NCBI GenBank assembly: GCA_021397835.1
Contig: JAJFZO010000889.1
Span: 4,092,001-4,156,000 of the forward strand
Origin: Moringa oleifera
Lineage: Eukaryota; Streptophyta; Magnoliopsida; Brassicales; Moringaceae
DNA: 64,000 nucleotides
Direction: 5' to 3'
This document shows, in pieces, positions 35,801-47,663 of this stretch; position 1 is the stretch's first letter; each line of letters starts with the position of its first letter. The position numbers were made by a program, and so were the translations under genes. The notes under the pieces are model-generated. The model was not told where the DNA came from, did not search any database, and saw nothing but the letters and a program-made list of their open reading frames with translations.

Positions 35801-38800
35801 GCAAGTTAAACTGCATAACCATTATCCATGTTTGCATCACCTAGACTGAGGCAATGCCTCAATTTACAAGTTCCAGGCTACCTAATATTACAAGTAGCTC
35901 AATTGTTTAACCATCTGGCAGATAGGCTCCTTTTCATATGTAGCTTGATCATGTATGTTTGTGTTGCGTCTTATCGACATTATGCAACTATAGTATTGAT
36001 GCCAAAACTTCAAGTCTAGTGTAAAACGTTTAACAACCAATCAGTTGTCAAAGGGGTACATTCAAAATGTAATCCAACGTCCTGATTATATTATAACATG
36101 ACAAGCAACATACTGAATGAAGCAAAGTGTCAAAACTCACAAGTTCCAAAAGAGACTCTGATGTCTGGAACATTCTGGGAACATCATGTGGCGCAATCTC
36201 TTTCCGGTCCTTGTTCAGCTGAGTCTTTGCAAGTTGTGTCAAAGAATAACTAACCTGAAAGAAACAAATTTTACAGGTAAGAAACTATATTTCGGCTCAG
36301 GGTTTAATACACCAGGCAAGTGTTATACCTCTTTTAGCAGGTCTCGAGAACATAAATAAGTATCACATAACAGCCGACCAGATATACAAGACATAATCCC
36401 TGGACTTGCCCCTGAACCAAAAATGGTATTTCCTTTTGTAAGCTTAGGCATAACAGAACGCTTAAGACGGCCAATTTTGGACCACATGCTGCTTGGCACT
36501 CTACAGGCCTGCATTTTAAGGATGCTACGCTTTCAGAAAAGATGGTAACCCATCATATGCAAATCTAATAACCGCAGCAGCAGATATCGACTTTTTTGAC
36601 AGCAGATAGAGTTGGAATGAAACCATAGGACAGAAACATTATTTACCCCCAGATAAGTTAATACAATGGAAGGGGCAAACTACATAACATGAAACCCAAT
36701 CCATCATCAAGGAGTTCAATTTAAAAATCAGTACCAGTGAAGACATCAGCATCGTGCTTACTAGTTCAACTATTAAAAGATGTCCCACTAGATCATCAGA
36801 TATACTAACATGGAACTGCATCAATTGTAATTGGGTTACATGAAGCCTTCAACACACAAAGGACATCGGTACATCATATCTATCAACAGAAATTATTAAG
36901 AGGATGAATTGCAACCCCAGATGTTGCTTGATCCCTTAACGCTGCTCTCTGCGGGATCAAATATAAAACTGTTTTTTTACCTGGGCTCTGTGGAGGAGCA
37001 CATCCAGGTCAAATCCAGATACATTATGTCCAACAAGAACATCACTGTCCAACTTGTATAATTCTACCATCAGCCGGTTCAACAATGCCCTTTCACTGCA
37101 ACAGAATGTTCCAAATATTTCAATCACAGCAACAAAAAATCCATCCTACAAAGGTTATATCACATTAGAGTAAACAGCAAGTAAACTTGATGCTACATAA
37201 GTTACCTGCTTTCAGAGCCTAAAACATTTGATCCAGCCTTTGAATTTCTGTCTATCACTTCTTTAGTGAACCCCATCGGAAATATGCTGCCATCAAGCTT
37301 ACGGACAACAGTAAAATGACTCAGCATACCAGGTTTCTTCCATTCTGAGGCCACCATTGGAGAGTCAATCTGAAAGGTCAAAGAGTGGAAGTGATGGCTA
37401 ACTTTACTATGACTCAACCGATCACAGAATTTGTTGGAATCATTTAGCACAATTAGGCTAAAAGACAAAACACTGAGAGTACATTAAAGGAGGGGACTTC
37501 AGTATCATATTGTTCAGACAAAGTGGAACATAGACATAACAAGTATAGAGTCCTTCAGAAAATTGTCCCAAATCGGTCACTCTAAAAGTGAATCCAGTTA
37601 TCAACGCTATCAAGAGAGCTTCACAGCTTTAGTTACTCAGGCATCTCTCTGAGATGATCAATCTTCAACTTGAAGCATATGCATAAAATCCAAAATTCAA
37701 GGAAATCAGCTAAACTTGAAAATCTAGTAAATCTATCAGGTTCTGTGCAAGTCATGAAAACGAGAAGCTTTTTTTTGTTCATGTCAGTTTTAAGACCATA
37801 AATGTCAGATGTAACCCAATAACTGCAATTGTATTTTGATCAAAGACTGCAATTGCATCTTGTTTCAATTTTATCGCAAAATTGACAAGCACAGCTGAAT
37901 TAAAAGAAAAGAGCACTTTCAGTAAACATTCATGGACAAACCTTGGCCTTGTGACAGCAGATAACAGATGCAGAGACTATTTCATTCACATTCTGCTTTT
38001 CGTTGATGATAGTTTTCAAATTTATTGCTGCAACAACTACTGGAGGAATCTCCACTGTGCTCGTTGAGGAAGATGAGACCTGTATGTGCTTTAGACAGTC
38101 AACAGTAACCTCAAACTTGCACCAGCTTACCTGCAAGGGGACAAAACCTGACTGTTACTATAGAAACTAAAAGTTTGCATGAAGTTCATGAGCATAATCT
38201 GAATGATACAAGATACCTAGATTCAGAAATCTCACCCGTTGAGGAGGTGGACAGCTAGAGAAATTTGAAACCGATAGCCAAGAAGGTCCCTTTACCTTCC
38301 TCTTAATGAGAAAAAGCTCCAAAGCGCTGCATATAACCATTCAGATCAGAAGTTCTTTCCTTACATGAAAAAAGGGCATGTAAGATTAAACTGTCCACCA
38401 ATCAAAGAGAAGGTTCAATAATAATGTTAAACTTATAAACAGAAAAGTTAAATGCTACATAAGTCAAAAGCCAAAATCGCTTGTGAACTTTAAGTGAAGC
38501 CAGAGCAACATAGTTTCAAGTTATATGCAAGAATATAAAGATTATAAATAAATCTAATCAAAAGTATTCGAGGCAACCAAAAAAGCAGAGAAATGACAGC
38601 TTTTGCAATTATGGCCCGTGAGTGTAAGGAGAGAAAATGGAGATATACTCCAAACACCAAGACCTTCCTACGCAACCAAGGGAAGGATGCAGCCCTTGCA
38701 CCACAAGAAAGAACGTAGCGAGGGTAAGAGATTGTCAATTTACTTTCCAATGGAGAATACAAAATGCCTGTGTTGGAGAGCTTATTGTTTGAGGAAGGGG

Positions 38801-41681
38801 AACTGAAGTGGGTAAGCAAAGAAACGTATGGAGAGGGTTCATCTTCTAGCTATTAGATAAAATGAACGGAAGTTTTCTAAGCTTGATGGAAGTTGATAAG
38901 AGAAGAGTTAGGGCTTTATTGATTCCCATTCGGAGAGATTGTTTTGGGTGATGAAAGGCTCAAAATCCTACTGGCTTGGTGCATGGAAAACAGCGGAGAA
39001 ATGATTTTGAGTCAACTACTGATTGCACTTCAAGACTTCCCCAGGAAGCCTTGAACCACCCGAGCATGTTTTCACATAGAGTGGCAGTTCTATTGCACAA
39101 GAGCAGACGGGAGGGGCTTTGCAGGAATTTTATCTAAATTAAGATACACAGTGGACATAAGACACAGCAGATTAACTCTAACTACTGAACCTGGTATGAG
39201 TTCCAAGCAGAGCACAGAATGTTTCTCCTTTTAGATCTGCTGGAAGTGGTGGCTCCTGTAAAGGATGAAATACACAATATTAATAAAAGATGGAAAGGGC
39301 TAATCTCAATACTGCCTAGGTGGTAGCAGACGTATTCATAGCTGACACAAAAGCTTCAACATGTAATTCCAAGCTTTAACCACTATATTAATATGAGTTG
39401 TAGTTTCAGAAACATACCTTGAATGCATAATTAATTTTAAGTGTATATATCTCCCCAGAAGGTATGTCAGAGCGCTCAAAAGCATACTTCCTCTGTGATG
39501 AGTCCATGCAATGTAAAGACTAAGTCAATTGAATGAAAATGAGGACATGCACTTGTCGAGACAAAAGAAGAGTGAATTTGCATACCTTAACAGGTGCCAT
39601 GCTAAAACTTGAAACATTGAGATTTAACAACTGTTGTGCAATCTCATTCTTCAATCCAGATGTCATATCCTTAGGATCACAATGACGGAGAAGGATCAAC
39701 AGAAACTCACAAGAAGAAGAGAACAGATAATGAGTGTTGAAGCACATCAGGGTACACTTACATGCAGCTTTGTTCTGAAATCTGCAGAAGAAATTCGAGA
39801 CTCTTCAACATCTTTCTCAAGCTTCATTATCTCATCCGCGGGAAACAGAGAACTATTTGGAATTGCATACACACATCTCTGTGAGTTCTTCACAACCGCA
39901 CAGCAACTGTGGTATGTGCTTCCTACTTTGACCTGAATTGCCAATGACAGATGTCAATCATCCAAAAGTATCCAAATTTATCATGACCACATTCTTAAGC
40001 AATTGAAGTGATTACAATGTGCAGTTGCGCATACTTAAATATATAAATAAAGCCATTTATATAGCACCAATTGAATAGTTTATCAACTTTCTAAACTCTT
40101 GTATTCAGAAGAGAGAGCCATACAAAGACACAATTCAATTTCAGCATGCTCATTGAATCTAAATACAGTAGAGGAAGCCAATGCAAAGCTAATGTTTTAC
40201 ATCCAAGACCATCAAAAAAGGACTACCAGTCAATAAGATGTACTCAGCAATGCAAATTGAACATATTAAGGCCATATATCTACTATTAGAATACTATTAT
40301 TATCCAAAAATAATGCACGGGAGTACCAAAATCGATAATTACGGAAAAGTGAAGAGTATAGGCGCTACAGTGCTTGATCATTGAAAAAAAAGAAGAACAT
40401 AGAGAAAGCCAATCTATACTCCATTCAAAAACTAGAGAAAGTTAGATTTGAAGCAACCAATCGTAAGAACCTTTAAACAATGACCATGAAGAGCAAGAAT
40501 TATGAATTTACCTTCCCGAATAAATAGAGTGTACCCGCATTAGTTCCATAAACCTCTTCATGAGCATCAAGTATGTAGAATGGCAGTGATCCATCGGCAT
40601 CCAGCTCAAAATCAGATTGCCCTTCACAACTAGAACCATTTTTCACCACCTCAGCATTCCCACTTTCGCTGCCACTATTCCTCACAGCCTTCCATCCAGC
40701 AGTCGCACTTAAGGCTGGATCCTTCTCCTCTGTGTTAATCTTCGCATTGAGTATAAATGCCTCCTTCTTCACCACTGGCTCTGTCTTTACCTCGGCAACA
40801 CCCTCTTCCTCCACTCTCTCCTCAATCGGATCTCCCTGTAGAGGAATCTCACTTGATTCCAAAATTGTCCCGTGAACCAAGTTAGATTCCACCTCCGTGT
40901 CCTCTTTCAACTCTCTAACAGACCCCTTCTCCCCAACAGCCACACAAATCTGCCCTGAGTCCTTGTCAGACTCCCCCTTCCCGGCGATCCGACCCGATTC
41001 AGCTCTAGCCATCATCAAATTAGCCCCACCAAAAACCTGATTTTCGCTCTTAACAGAACTAATCAAAACTGGACTTGGTTTTCCCCTTCTACGTCGCTCC
41101 CTATCAGCCTCATCAGGGGCAAACTCCGCGATGACTTCGTCGACAATGCTCTCACATTTAACCTTATCAGTCTCTTTGTTCTTCTTGAACACAGACGAAG
41201 TGAACATCGAAGACAGCCTCTGTTTCCCCATCATTGCAGCCGCCGCGGTTAGGGAAGGATTACTTCTCTTGGTCTGCTGCGATGGATCTTTTTCCTTCCT
41301 CTCCTTCTTGTCTACTTTTTTCTTCTTGAATCTATTGCTGAATCTTCCGCCTTCGCCGTCGGACTCGTCGGAGGAGGGAGGGAGCCCAGCTTTGGACCAG
41401 TCCTCCTCCTCGCCTTCATCTCCGTAGCCGAGGCCATCGTCATCCACAATGAAGCTGCGGGCCTCGTCCCGCCGCCGAGCCACCAGAGCGTCGTACTCCT
41501 CCTCGGGGACCGTATCGAAGATTGGAGTTTCCAGCTTGATGTCATAACCGCCGCCAGCCTCCGAGGAGAACCTGCTTCGGCCACTCCTAAGGGCCTTCAG
41601 CCGCTCAAGCGCCTCAGATCGAGCCGCCGCCTCCCTCCCACGGCCCCGCCTCCTGCCGGCCGCTGCAGGTTGCTCTGCCAT
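29830..41681 (-). CDS. POLA: DNA polymerase alpha catalytic subunit (family B replicative polymerase)
   Basis: Extends RNA primers made by primase at replication origins and lagging strands (Arabidopsis ICU2). Thirty exons were placed in phase, 5' to 3': 41681-40512, 39932-39762, 39669-39586, 39492-39418, 39255-39191, 38326-38236, 38130-37942, 37369-37206, 37095-36981, 36508-36329, 36254-36141, 35724-35605, 35493-35170, 35016-34924, 34340-34222, 34112-34040, 33929-33873, 33734-33642, 33124-33002, 32931-32834, 32654-32609, 32280-32167, 32049-31966, 31857-31654, 31564-31488, 31084-30865, 30517-30464, 30379-30260, 30167-30093 and 29976-29830. The product is 1552 aa. It shows the polymerase alpha N-terminal domain, [10 protein letters not shown], motif [11 protein letters not shown] (from 944), motif B KLTANSMYG (1020-1028) and motif C YGDTDS (1071-1076). 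Cys-rich zinc modules lie at the C-terminus (about 1350-1395 and 1440-1475), where subunit B binds. Frames upstream of the ATG start only at TTG and are rejected. The penultimate intron has a weak GTTCTT donor. Confidence 0.96.
32706..32731. repeat. (TA)n microsatellite in a POLA intron
   Basis: About 13 TA units in the POLA intron between the exons at 32834-32931 and 32609-32654, about 50 bp from the downstream exon. Confidence 0.85.
33177..33196. repeat. Poly-G run in a POLA intron
   Basis: Nearly 20 consecutive G on the + strand (C on the coding strand), about 50 bp upstream of the exon at 33002-33124. On the coding strand it lies in the position of a polypyrimidine tract but is somewhat distant from the acceptor. 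It could form G-quadruplex structures in the + strand. The run length may be a sequencing or assembly weak point. Confidence 0.8.
33511..33640. repeat. Imperfect tandem repeat, about 47-bp period, POLA intron
   Basis: Two full copies (33511-33554 and 33558-33603) share AATGCA, AAATT.TGTCT and GCCAGACATAC.TATCAA. A third partial copy (ACAAATTATGTCTGTAC) ends at about 33636. The array abuts the donor of the exon that encodes the YGDTDS motif. Confidence 0.7.
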
Positions 41682-41800
41682 GTTTTCCTTCTTCTCCTCT
41701 AAGAATTCACCGTCGTTCCTCTCTTTCGGGTTTACAGCTTGGAGGAGCAGTTGGGAGAAATGGATTAAACCCTCAGGGATCCACGGGATTGTCACAAATA

Positions 41801-41832
41801 GCGGGAAAAGACTGCGAACTTTGGCGCCAAAA
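41801..41832. promoter_or_regulatory. Two E2F-type sites upstream of POLA
   Basis: GCGGGAAAA at 41801-41809 is the complement of TTTTCCCGC. TTTGGCGCCAAAA at 41820-41832 is a near-perfect palindromic E2F/DP site. Both match the TTTSSCGC consensus and lie 120-151 bp upstream of the POLA start codon. E2F control of replication genes at the G1/S transition is well established in plants; occupancy here is inference. Confidence 0.75.
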
Positions 41833-42026
41833 ACAACCTCTGTTTGATTTTGCGTAGAAAAAGGGTTAGGTGCTGGATAACAACGTGTTAAAAGGAACAA
41901 GCCCCAATAGATGACTTACAAAGTAGATATAAAAGATATATCCAGTAAATTTTTAAAAAATAAAATAAAAACAAAACAAACAAACAACTCACGCAACCGT
42001 TACTGCCCTTGTTGTTGGCGCAATGA

Positions 42027-42104
42027 TGGGCCTTGGACCGGCCCATTTCCCTAAACATTAGTGAAGAATCCTGGCCGGATCAGCCCATGATTGTGGCTTG
42101 GGCC
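42027..42104. promoter_or_regulatory. Site II (TGGGCC) cluster with a telo-box-like CCCTAAAC, POLA distal promoter
   Basis: TGGGCC at 42027-42032, GGCCCA at 42040-42045, CCCTAAAC at 42049-42056 and TGGGCC at 42099-42104. Site II elements near telo boxes mark promoters active in dividing plant cells (TCP and telo-box binding factors). They lie 345-425 bp upstream of the POLA ATG. Confidence 0.5.
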
Positions 42105-43590
42105 ATAGGATCTGACCGTAAAGGCATGTAATCACTTGAATAAAGCAACTCATCTTAAACAAAACCATAAAAGCTTATGTGCTTATATTTTTAACCTTAA
42201 ATCTCGACAAAAGCATCATTTCTGAGTACCAAAGTGGGGCTTCATAGAGACACCATCTTGCCTTTTTCTTTTCTAATTCTTGAGGCATAAAAGCTTTTTG
42301 TCGGTCATGGCTTATGGGTGTTTCCATCTTTTCCTCTCATACCATGAAGTATCAATTTGTAGCACTTAGTGTATGAAGCACTGTTGATTAATGGGTTCGC
42401 AATAATTTTCTAAGGCAGATGATCTGTAAAATTGATCTGTGCGTGGAGATGGTAGGGAGTGATTATGCTTTCAAGACCTTGACGCCACTGTTTTTCACGA
42501 TAACAGTTCAAGAAAATTAAGAAACAGGTTCTAATGGATGGATTTAAAGTGAAATTGAAATATGGAACCCTACCTATGGAGGTAACATGGCATGGACATG
42601 AAATCAGATTTAGTCAGATTCACTGCCATGGCTCATGTATGGCAGAGGCTCTTCTTCATTACACAATCTAACATACTGCAGCGGGATTCCAATGATGGGA
42701 TGTAAAAAAGTTGAACAGAGTTAATTACACGCAGTTTCAACTACCACCACCACCGCCATTTCAGACTGTATTGCAAGACACATAAATAGAGAACACTACT
42801 GCTCTGTTCAAGAATAAAGTGACGCAGATTCTTTTTTGCTACTGGGTGTTTACGACTACGATTCATTGTGGTTTACAAGCGATCATTCAACCAATTTAGT
42901 GGCGCAGTGTAGTTGGAGAATTGATGGTGGATCTGTTACAGTCGTGGAAGGTAGCACCAGAATACTCTTCAAGCATTAAATTCCACATGGAGGCAACCCA
43001 TCAATTCATCTAAGCCCCAGCGGATGGGAAACCATTGCGCATGCAAGAAAACCTCCATTAATGATTCAAACAGTTGCAGTCGTTGAAAGACTCGAGCAAT
43101 TATTCCAACTCCCTACGAACTCCATAACCCATCCTAGAGTTGCTCTGTCCCAGATCCCCTGAGTTAGTTGGACACTGTGGGATGGTCAATACGAACAAGT
43201 TAGAATCTACGTAGTGATGGAAATGGGGTGGTGACTTTCATACGCTGGGAGATGTTTGAAGTTGGATTCATCTTTGAGAATTAACATTCAAATTGAGAAC
43301 TTTTCACATTCAAGGATTTCACAGGTAATCAAACTAGCTATTTGAGTACTACCCACGTAATTTTCCCTTCGGCTTTTCTTGTTCCCCACAAAGCCCCACA
43401 ACGCCAGCTTGTATTCTCTCCATTACTCTTACTTCACCGCCTTTTCATTTTTCTCTCTCTCGATCGCTATCTGTATAGAATTATATGGGTAAACCTGATA
43501 GCTCCAAAAATGTACATGCATCACGTGCTGGGTTGTTTTTTTTTTCTATTTTTTACATGAATTGTACATAGGATCGCTCACTGGAAACGA

Positions 43591-46381
43591 ATGTCTGATC
43601 ACAAAGCAGGTCTTATGGCAGACCAGCTCTCGAAACCAACATCGATTTTTGGCCTACGGTTATGGGTAATTGTTGGTGTTTGCGTAGGAGCAGCTTTTGT
43701 GCTCCTTCTGTTCCTAATATCCCTCTGGCTCGTGTCAAAATGCACCAAGAAGCACAAACCCTCTTCAAAACCCGCAATCCCAGTCGTCTCCAAGGAGATC
43801 CAGGAAGTGAAAATTGATTACCACCCGAAACCTCCTCAGACGACCCAAATCCAAGCCGAGCCTTACCCGGAACCGGAACTGAACACCGGAATCGAACGGC
43901 AGGCACTGCTTCTGCTACCTGAAGAGGAGAGCCCAACTAGGTATCGTGGGATTCACATTGAGATTGGTAAAGACCATAGGATTTCCTATCCTGGGTGTTC
44001 TTTGCATGGTGGCTGTGAGGCACGTGGCTTGAATGGCACAGGTGATGATGATCAGGTGGCAACGGTGGTACCAGAGGTTTCACATTTGGGGTGGGGTCAC
44101 TGGTACACATTGAGAGAGCTTGAGGTCGCCACAGATGGGTTTGCAGATGAGAAGGTGATAGGTGAAGGTGGGTACGGGATTGTGTATCATGGTGTTTTGG
44201 AGGATAACACTCAGGTTGCTGTCAAGAATTTGCTCAATAACAGGTATTTTACTTTCATGTTATGTCATTGCAGCATGTTGCATGAATTTTGAGGCTTCAT
44301 TAATGCGATCGAAGTGTCAAAATGAGATCAATTTGTAGAGTTAATGCAATTATTTTGACAGGTGAAGCATAATTTGACATGTTCTTGATCTTCGTGTGTT
44401 TATTCAATCTGTTGATAAACTGTTAAACCAATTATAAGCTAATCTATAGGGGTCAGGCAGAGAAGGAGTTCAAAGTTGAAGTGGAAGCCATTGGACGAGT
44501 TCGGCATAAGAATTTGGTGAGATTGCTGGGTTACTGTGCTGAGGGAGCTCACAGGTACTCTGTTTTTTTGGCGGATTACCCTGCTTTTGTGATAGTCTTA
44601 AAGGAACGAAGTGTAGTCTAATGTGTATTTCCATGGTGAATATGAAATAATGGTCTGTTTTTCTTTCAAGAAGGCTTTGTATATGACATGGTTAAGAGTT
44701 TTGATGTTTAACTTCTACTTGTTTCCATATCACATAGGATGCTGGTTTATGAGTATGTAAACAATGGGAACTTAGAACAGTGGCTTCATGGGGACGTGGG
44801 GCCACGCAGTCCTCTAACTTGGGAGATTCGCATGAATATTATACTGGGAACAGCCAAAGGGTATAATCCAAATCGAAGTGAACTTGCCTTTCCATGTTTG
44901 TATTCCATTTTTGCTATCCTTTCCATGACTCTCATCAAAGTTATTTTCCTGGGGATTTATAACTAAATAATCCTTTAGGTTGACTTACCTGCATGAGGGA
45001 CTCGAACCCAAAGTGGTTCACCGTGATATAAAATCAAGCAACATTCTACTTGATAAGCAATGGAATCCCAAGGTTTCAGACTTTGGCCTTGCCAAGCTTC
45101 TTGGCTCTGAGAGCAGCTACATCACAACACGTGTTATGGGGACATTTGGGTATGTAAAATCTCTTATCATTCTTTCTCCCTACATCTTGTGCATGTTTGA
45201 TAGTAATGATTTTCTTTCCTTTTTTTGTAGCTATGTAGCTCCTGAATATGCCAGTTCTGGCATGTTAAACGAGAGAAGTGATGTGTACAGTTTTGGGATT
45301 CTCATAATGGAAATAATTTCTGGGAGAAATCCTGTTGATTACAGCCGTCCTACAGAAGAGGTTTGCTCTGTACAACTGATAACATTTGTCTGTGATTCTC
45401 TACAGAACAATTTAAACTTTGTTCTTAAGGTTGTCTTTCTCCTTATTGCTCTTCCATGTTGATTTTAATTAAAAGTCAAGAAATTTCAGGTGAACTTAGT
45501 TGATTGGCTTAAGAAGATGGTTACTAACAGGAATCCAGAGGGAGTGTTGGATCCCAAACTCCCTGAGAAGCCTACATCAAGAGCTCTGAAGCGGGCTCTT
45601 CTTGTAGCTTTGCGTTGTGTGGACTCAAATGCACAGAAACGACCGAAGATGGGTCACATTGTGCACATGCTTGAAGCTGAAGAGGCCCCATTCAGAGATG
45701 TAAGTATGAAGTTCCGGTCACACTTGTGGCACACAAACCATTTTTTCTTTTCTTGCTCGGCAATATGCGGACTAAACTGGTACACAAAGTTAACTGTTTC
45801 AGCTTCTATCGAAATTTTAAATGATTCATTTAGGAAATAATTGAGAGGATGATATCTTTTTTTGGTTGGAATATGTAAGGATATCAAAATATCCATGTTT
45901 GAAGACAAAATTGCAGAAGACCTTAAGTTTTCTTAAGTCTTGAAGTTGGAGATTGGTCTCCAAGACTCGCAAATACAAACATCCAAGGGGAACAAGAACT
46001 TCATGGGAAATATCTAAATTTAGCTTGTGAGAGGGAGATAGAGTTTATGACCATTACTCTTGGTGCTCCTGCATGATATAATGCCAATATATAGTTGACC
46101 ATTTCCTTCAATATGGTTCATCTCTTATTTGTCTTATTGAAATTGAACTTAGCGACTTTTGATGGTTGATTACTGTGACTAATATGAAAAATTAAATTGC
46201 TACATCTTAACCCACTGATGATGGCCTAAGAAACTTGCTTCAGGATCGCAGAGCTGGAAGAGATCCAGGAGTTGCAGATCGAGAGAGTCCAAATGATGGG
46301 GTGAGAAAGAAGCAGGTGACAGAACCAGGTGTTGGTACTCAGTCTGGAAGCAGTAGAATGCAGGCTCGTGAGGCAAGATAG
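43591..46381 (+). CDS. Receptor-like serine/threonine kinase without ectodomain (At1g01540/At4g01330-like)
   Basis: Plasma-membrane-anchored kinase of the receptor-like family with a very short extracellular N-terminus; substrates unknown. Exons are 43591-44243, 44450-44554, 44738-44860, 44979-45149, 45231-45360, 45490-45699 and 46244-46381, all in phase, giving 509 aa. The start is chosen because the [14 protein letters not shown] motif typical of this group follows directly. A transmembrane helix spans about residues 25-50. A Pro/Glu-rich juxtamembrane region and the [14 protein letters not shown] segment come next. The kinase domain runs from about 187: G-loop [11 protein letters not shown], catalytic Lys212, HRD at 308-310, DFG at 328-330 and an APEYASSG activation segment. 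All catalytic residues are present, so it should be an active RD kinase. The C-terminal tail (last 46 codons) is Arg/Gly-rich and low-complexity. Confidence 0.93.
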
Positions 46382-47663
46382 AGACGTGAAGATCACCCAG
46401 AATACAAAGATTAGAGAAGCTTGTTTAAGGTGGCTTCATATTTTATATCACCTGGCATTCCATGCTACAGCTTGACAGTCCCAATGCCATTTGCATTGTG
46501 TAATTTATTGCTTTCACCTATTCTTCCATTTACTATACTGAGGATTCTGTGGTTTTGCTCCCTATACCTGTGAAAGAAAATTCACTTCAAATTTCTTGGG
46601 CAGTCTTTCGATATGCAACTTGAACAAATAGCTGGGCAGGTGAGCTTTCAGTCTTGTCATGGATCTTTGGTCCCCTTCATTGATGATGGCTTAGGAGGTC
46701 CTGCATTTGAGCCCAGAGGCTACCTATCCTTTTGGGCTCCAGCTGCCCTTCAATGTGTCAATGTTAATCCACGCATATTTTTTTGAACCTTCTAAAACTT
46801 CATGTCATTTGATGTTGACCACCATCGCCTTAAAACAGAATAACTTTGGTGAGCTTCACTGCTACTTTCTTTGACAATAAGAATTTGATTCTGTTGTTTT
46901 TGCAATTATTATCTTGTATTAGGGAATTAGCACAGAGAGGACAGTGCTGATAACCTAAGAAGAATTATTCAAAACTTTTCTGATAGCGCAGTTTTTTCAT
47001 AATACTATTTGATCATCAGTGTATACCCGAATCATTCAGCATTCAGCATCTTGTTTCTGGTCAGTGTTATCTCTGTGGCTACTAAAGTTTACCCTTGGTG
47101 TCTGAAATGCATCAGTAAATGTATTCTTGACATTGAAATCAGAAGGGGAAGACCAGAAAAGGAAAAACTTTGGCAGACGACCCATATGCATGGAAACTGA
47201 AAGGGAAAGATCGGAAAAGGACAGACTTAATAGACAACCCATCTGCATAGAACCTGAAAGTTATGTCAGTGGGGTTCTTCCATATGATCTTCAATGGCTA
47301 TTAGGTCCCCAGCCAATACACTAATGGTCCCCCTGTTCACTAGCCACAATCAATAAACAAAGGCCACAACTCTCTGTTTTAATTAATGAACAAATGCTAG
47401 AACCCGTACTATTTAATGAACAAATGCTCTTACTCTTTCCCTTTTATCAATTGTGATTGAACATCACAATGTTATTCTTGTTTCTTGTTTTTACCCCAGC
47501 TGGACCTTATCTCTACTCATGAAATACTCACCAGGGACATGTGGAGTGTTAGCTGATGAATATGCCCTCTAAATGATCAGAGCTCTGCAGAATGATATTA
47601 CCAATATTGACAAAAGAAAAGATCCGTGTAGTTCACAGGGGTCAACAATCAAATTGGAGGCAA
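46382..47663. other. Convergent intergenic region between the receptor-like kinase and the PLC-X gene
   Basis: Holds the 3' UTRs of the two tail-to-tail genes. Apart from an imperfect tandem repeat at 47142-47260 and a repeated TTAATGAACAAATGCT word near 47383 and 47412, nothing resembles a gene. Confidence 0.55.
47142..47260 (+). repeat. Imperfect tandem duplication, two copies of about 60 bp
   Basis: Copy 1 (47142-47203) and copy 2 (47204-47260) share GGAAAGA/GGAAGA, GAAAAGGA, AGACGACCCAT/AGACAACCCAT, TGCAT and the end CTGAAAG, with several substitutions and a small indel. The divergence implies an older event. Confidence 0.7.

Larger units (their letters stand above)
41682..43590. other. 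Divergent intergenic region between POLA (-) and the receptor-like kinase (+)
   Basis: A 1.9-kb spacer between two start codons. The POLA-proximal end carries E2F-type and site II motifs, listed separately. The kinase-proximal end has a plausible leader intron, 43489-43571: donor GG before GTAAAC, a long T tract, then ACATAG before GATCGC. This intron would remove a four-codon upstream ORF at 43557-43571. No gene is visible in the middle (42300-43300). Confidence 0.55.

Noticed and set aside
41682..41900. In-frame N-terminal extension of POLA
   Set aside because: It begins with TTG and runs through the E2F sites; the ATG at 41681 starts the conserved N-terminal sequence.
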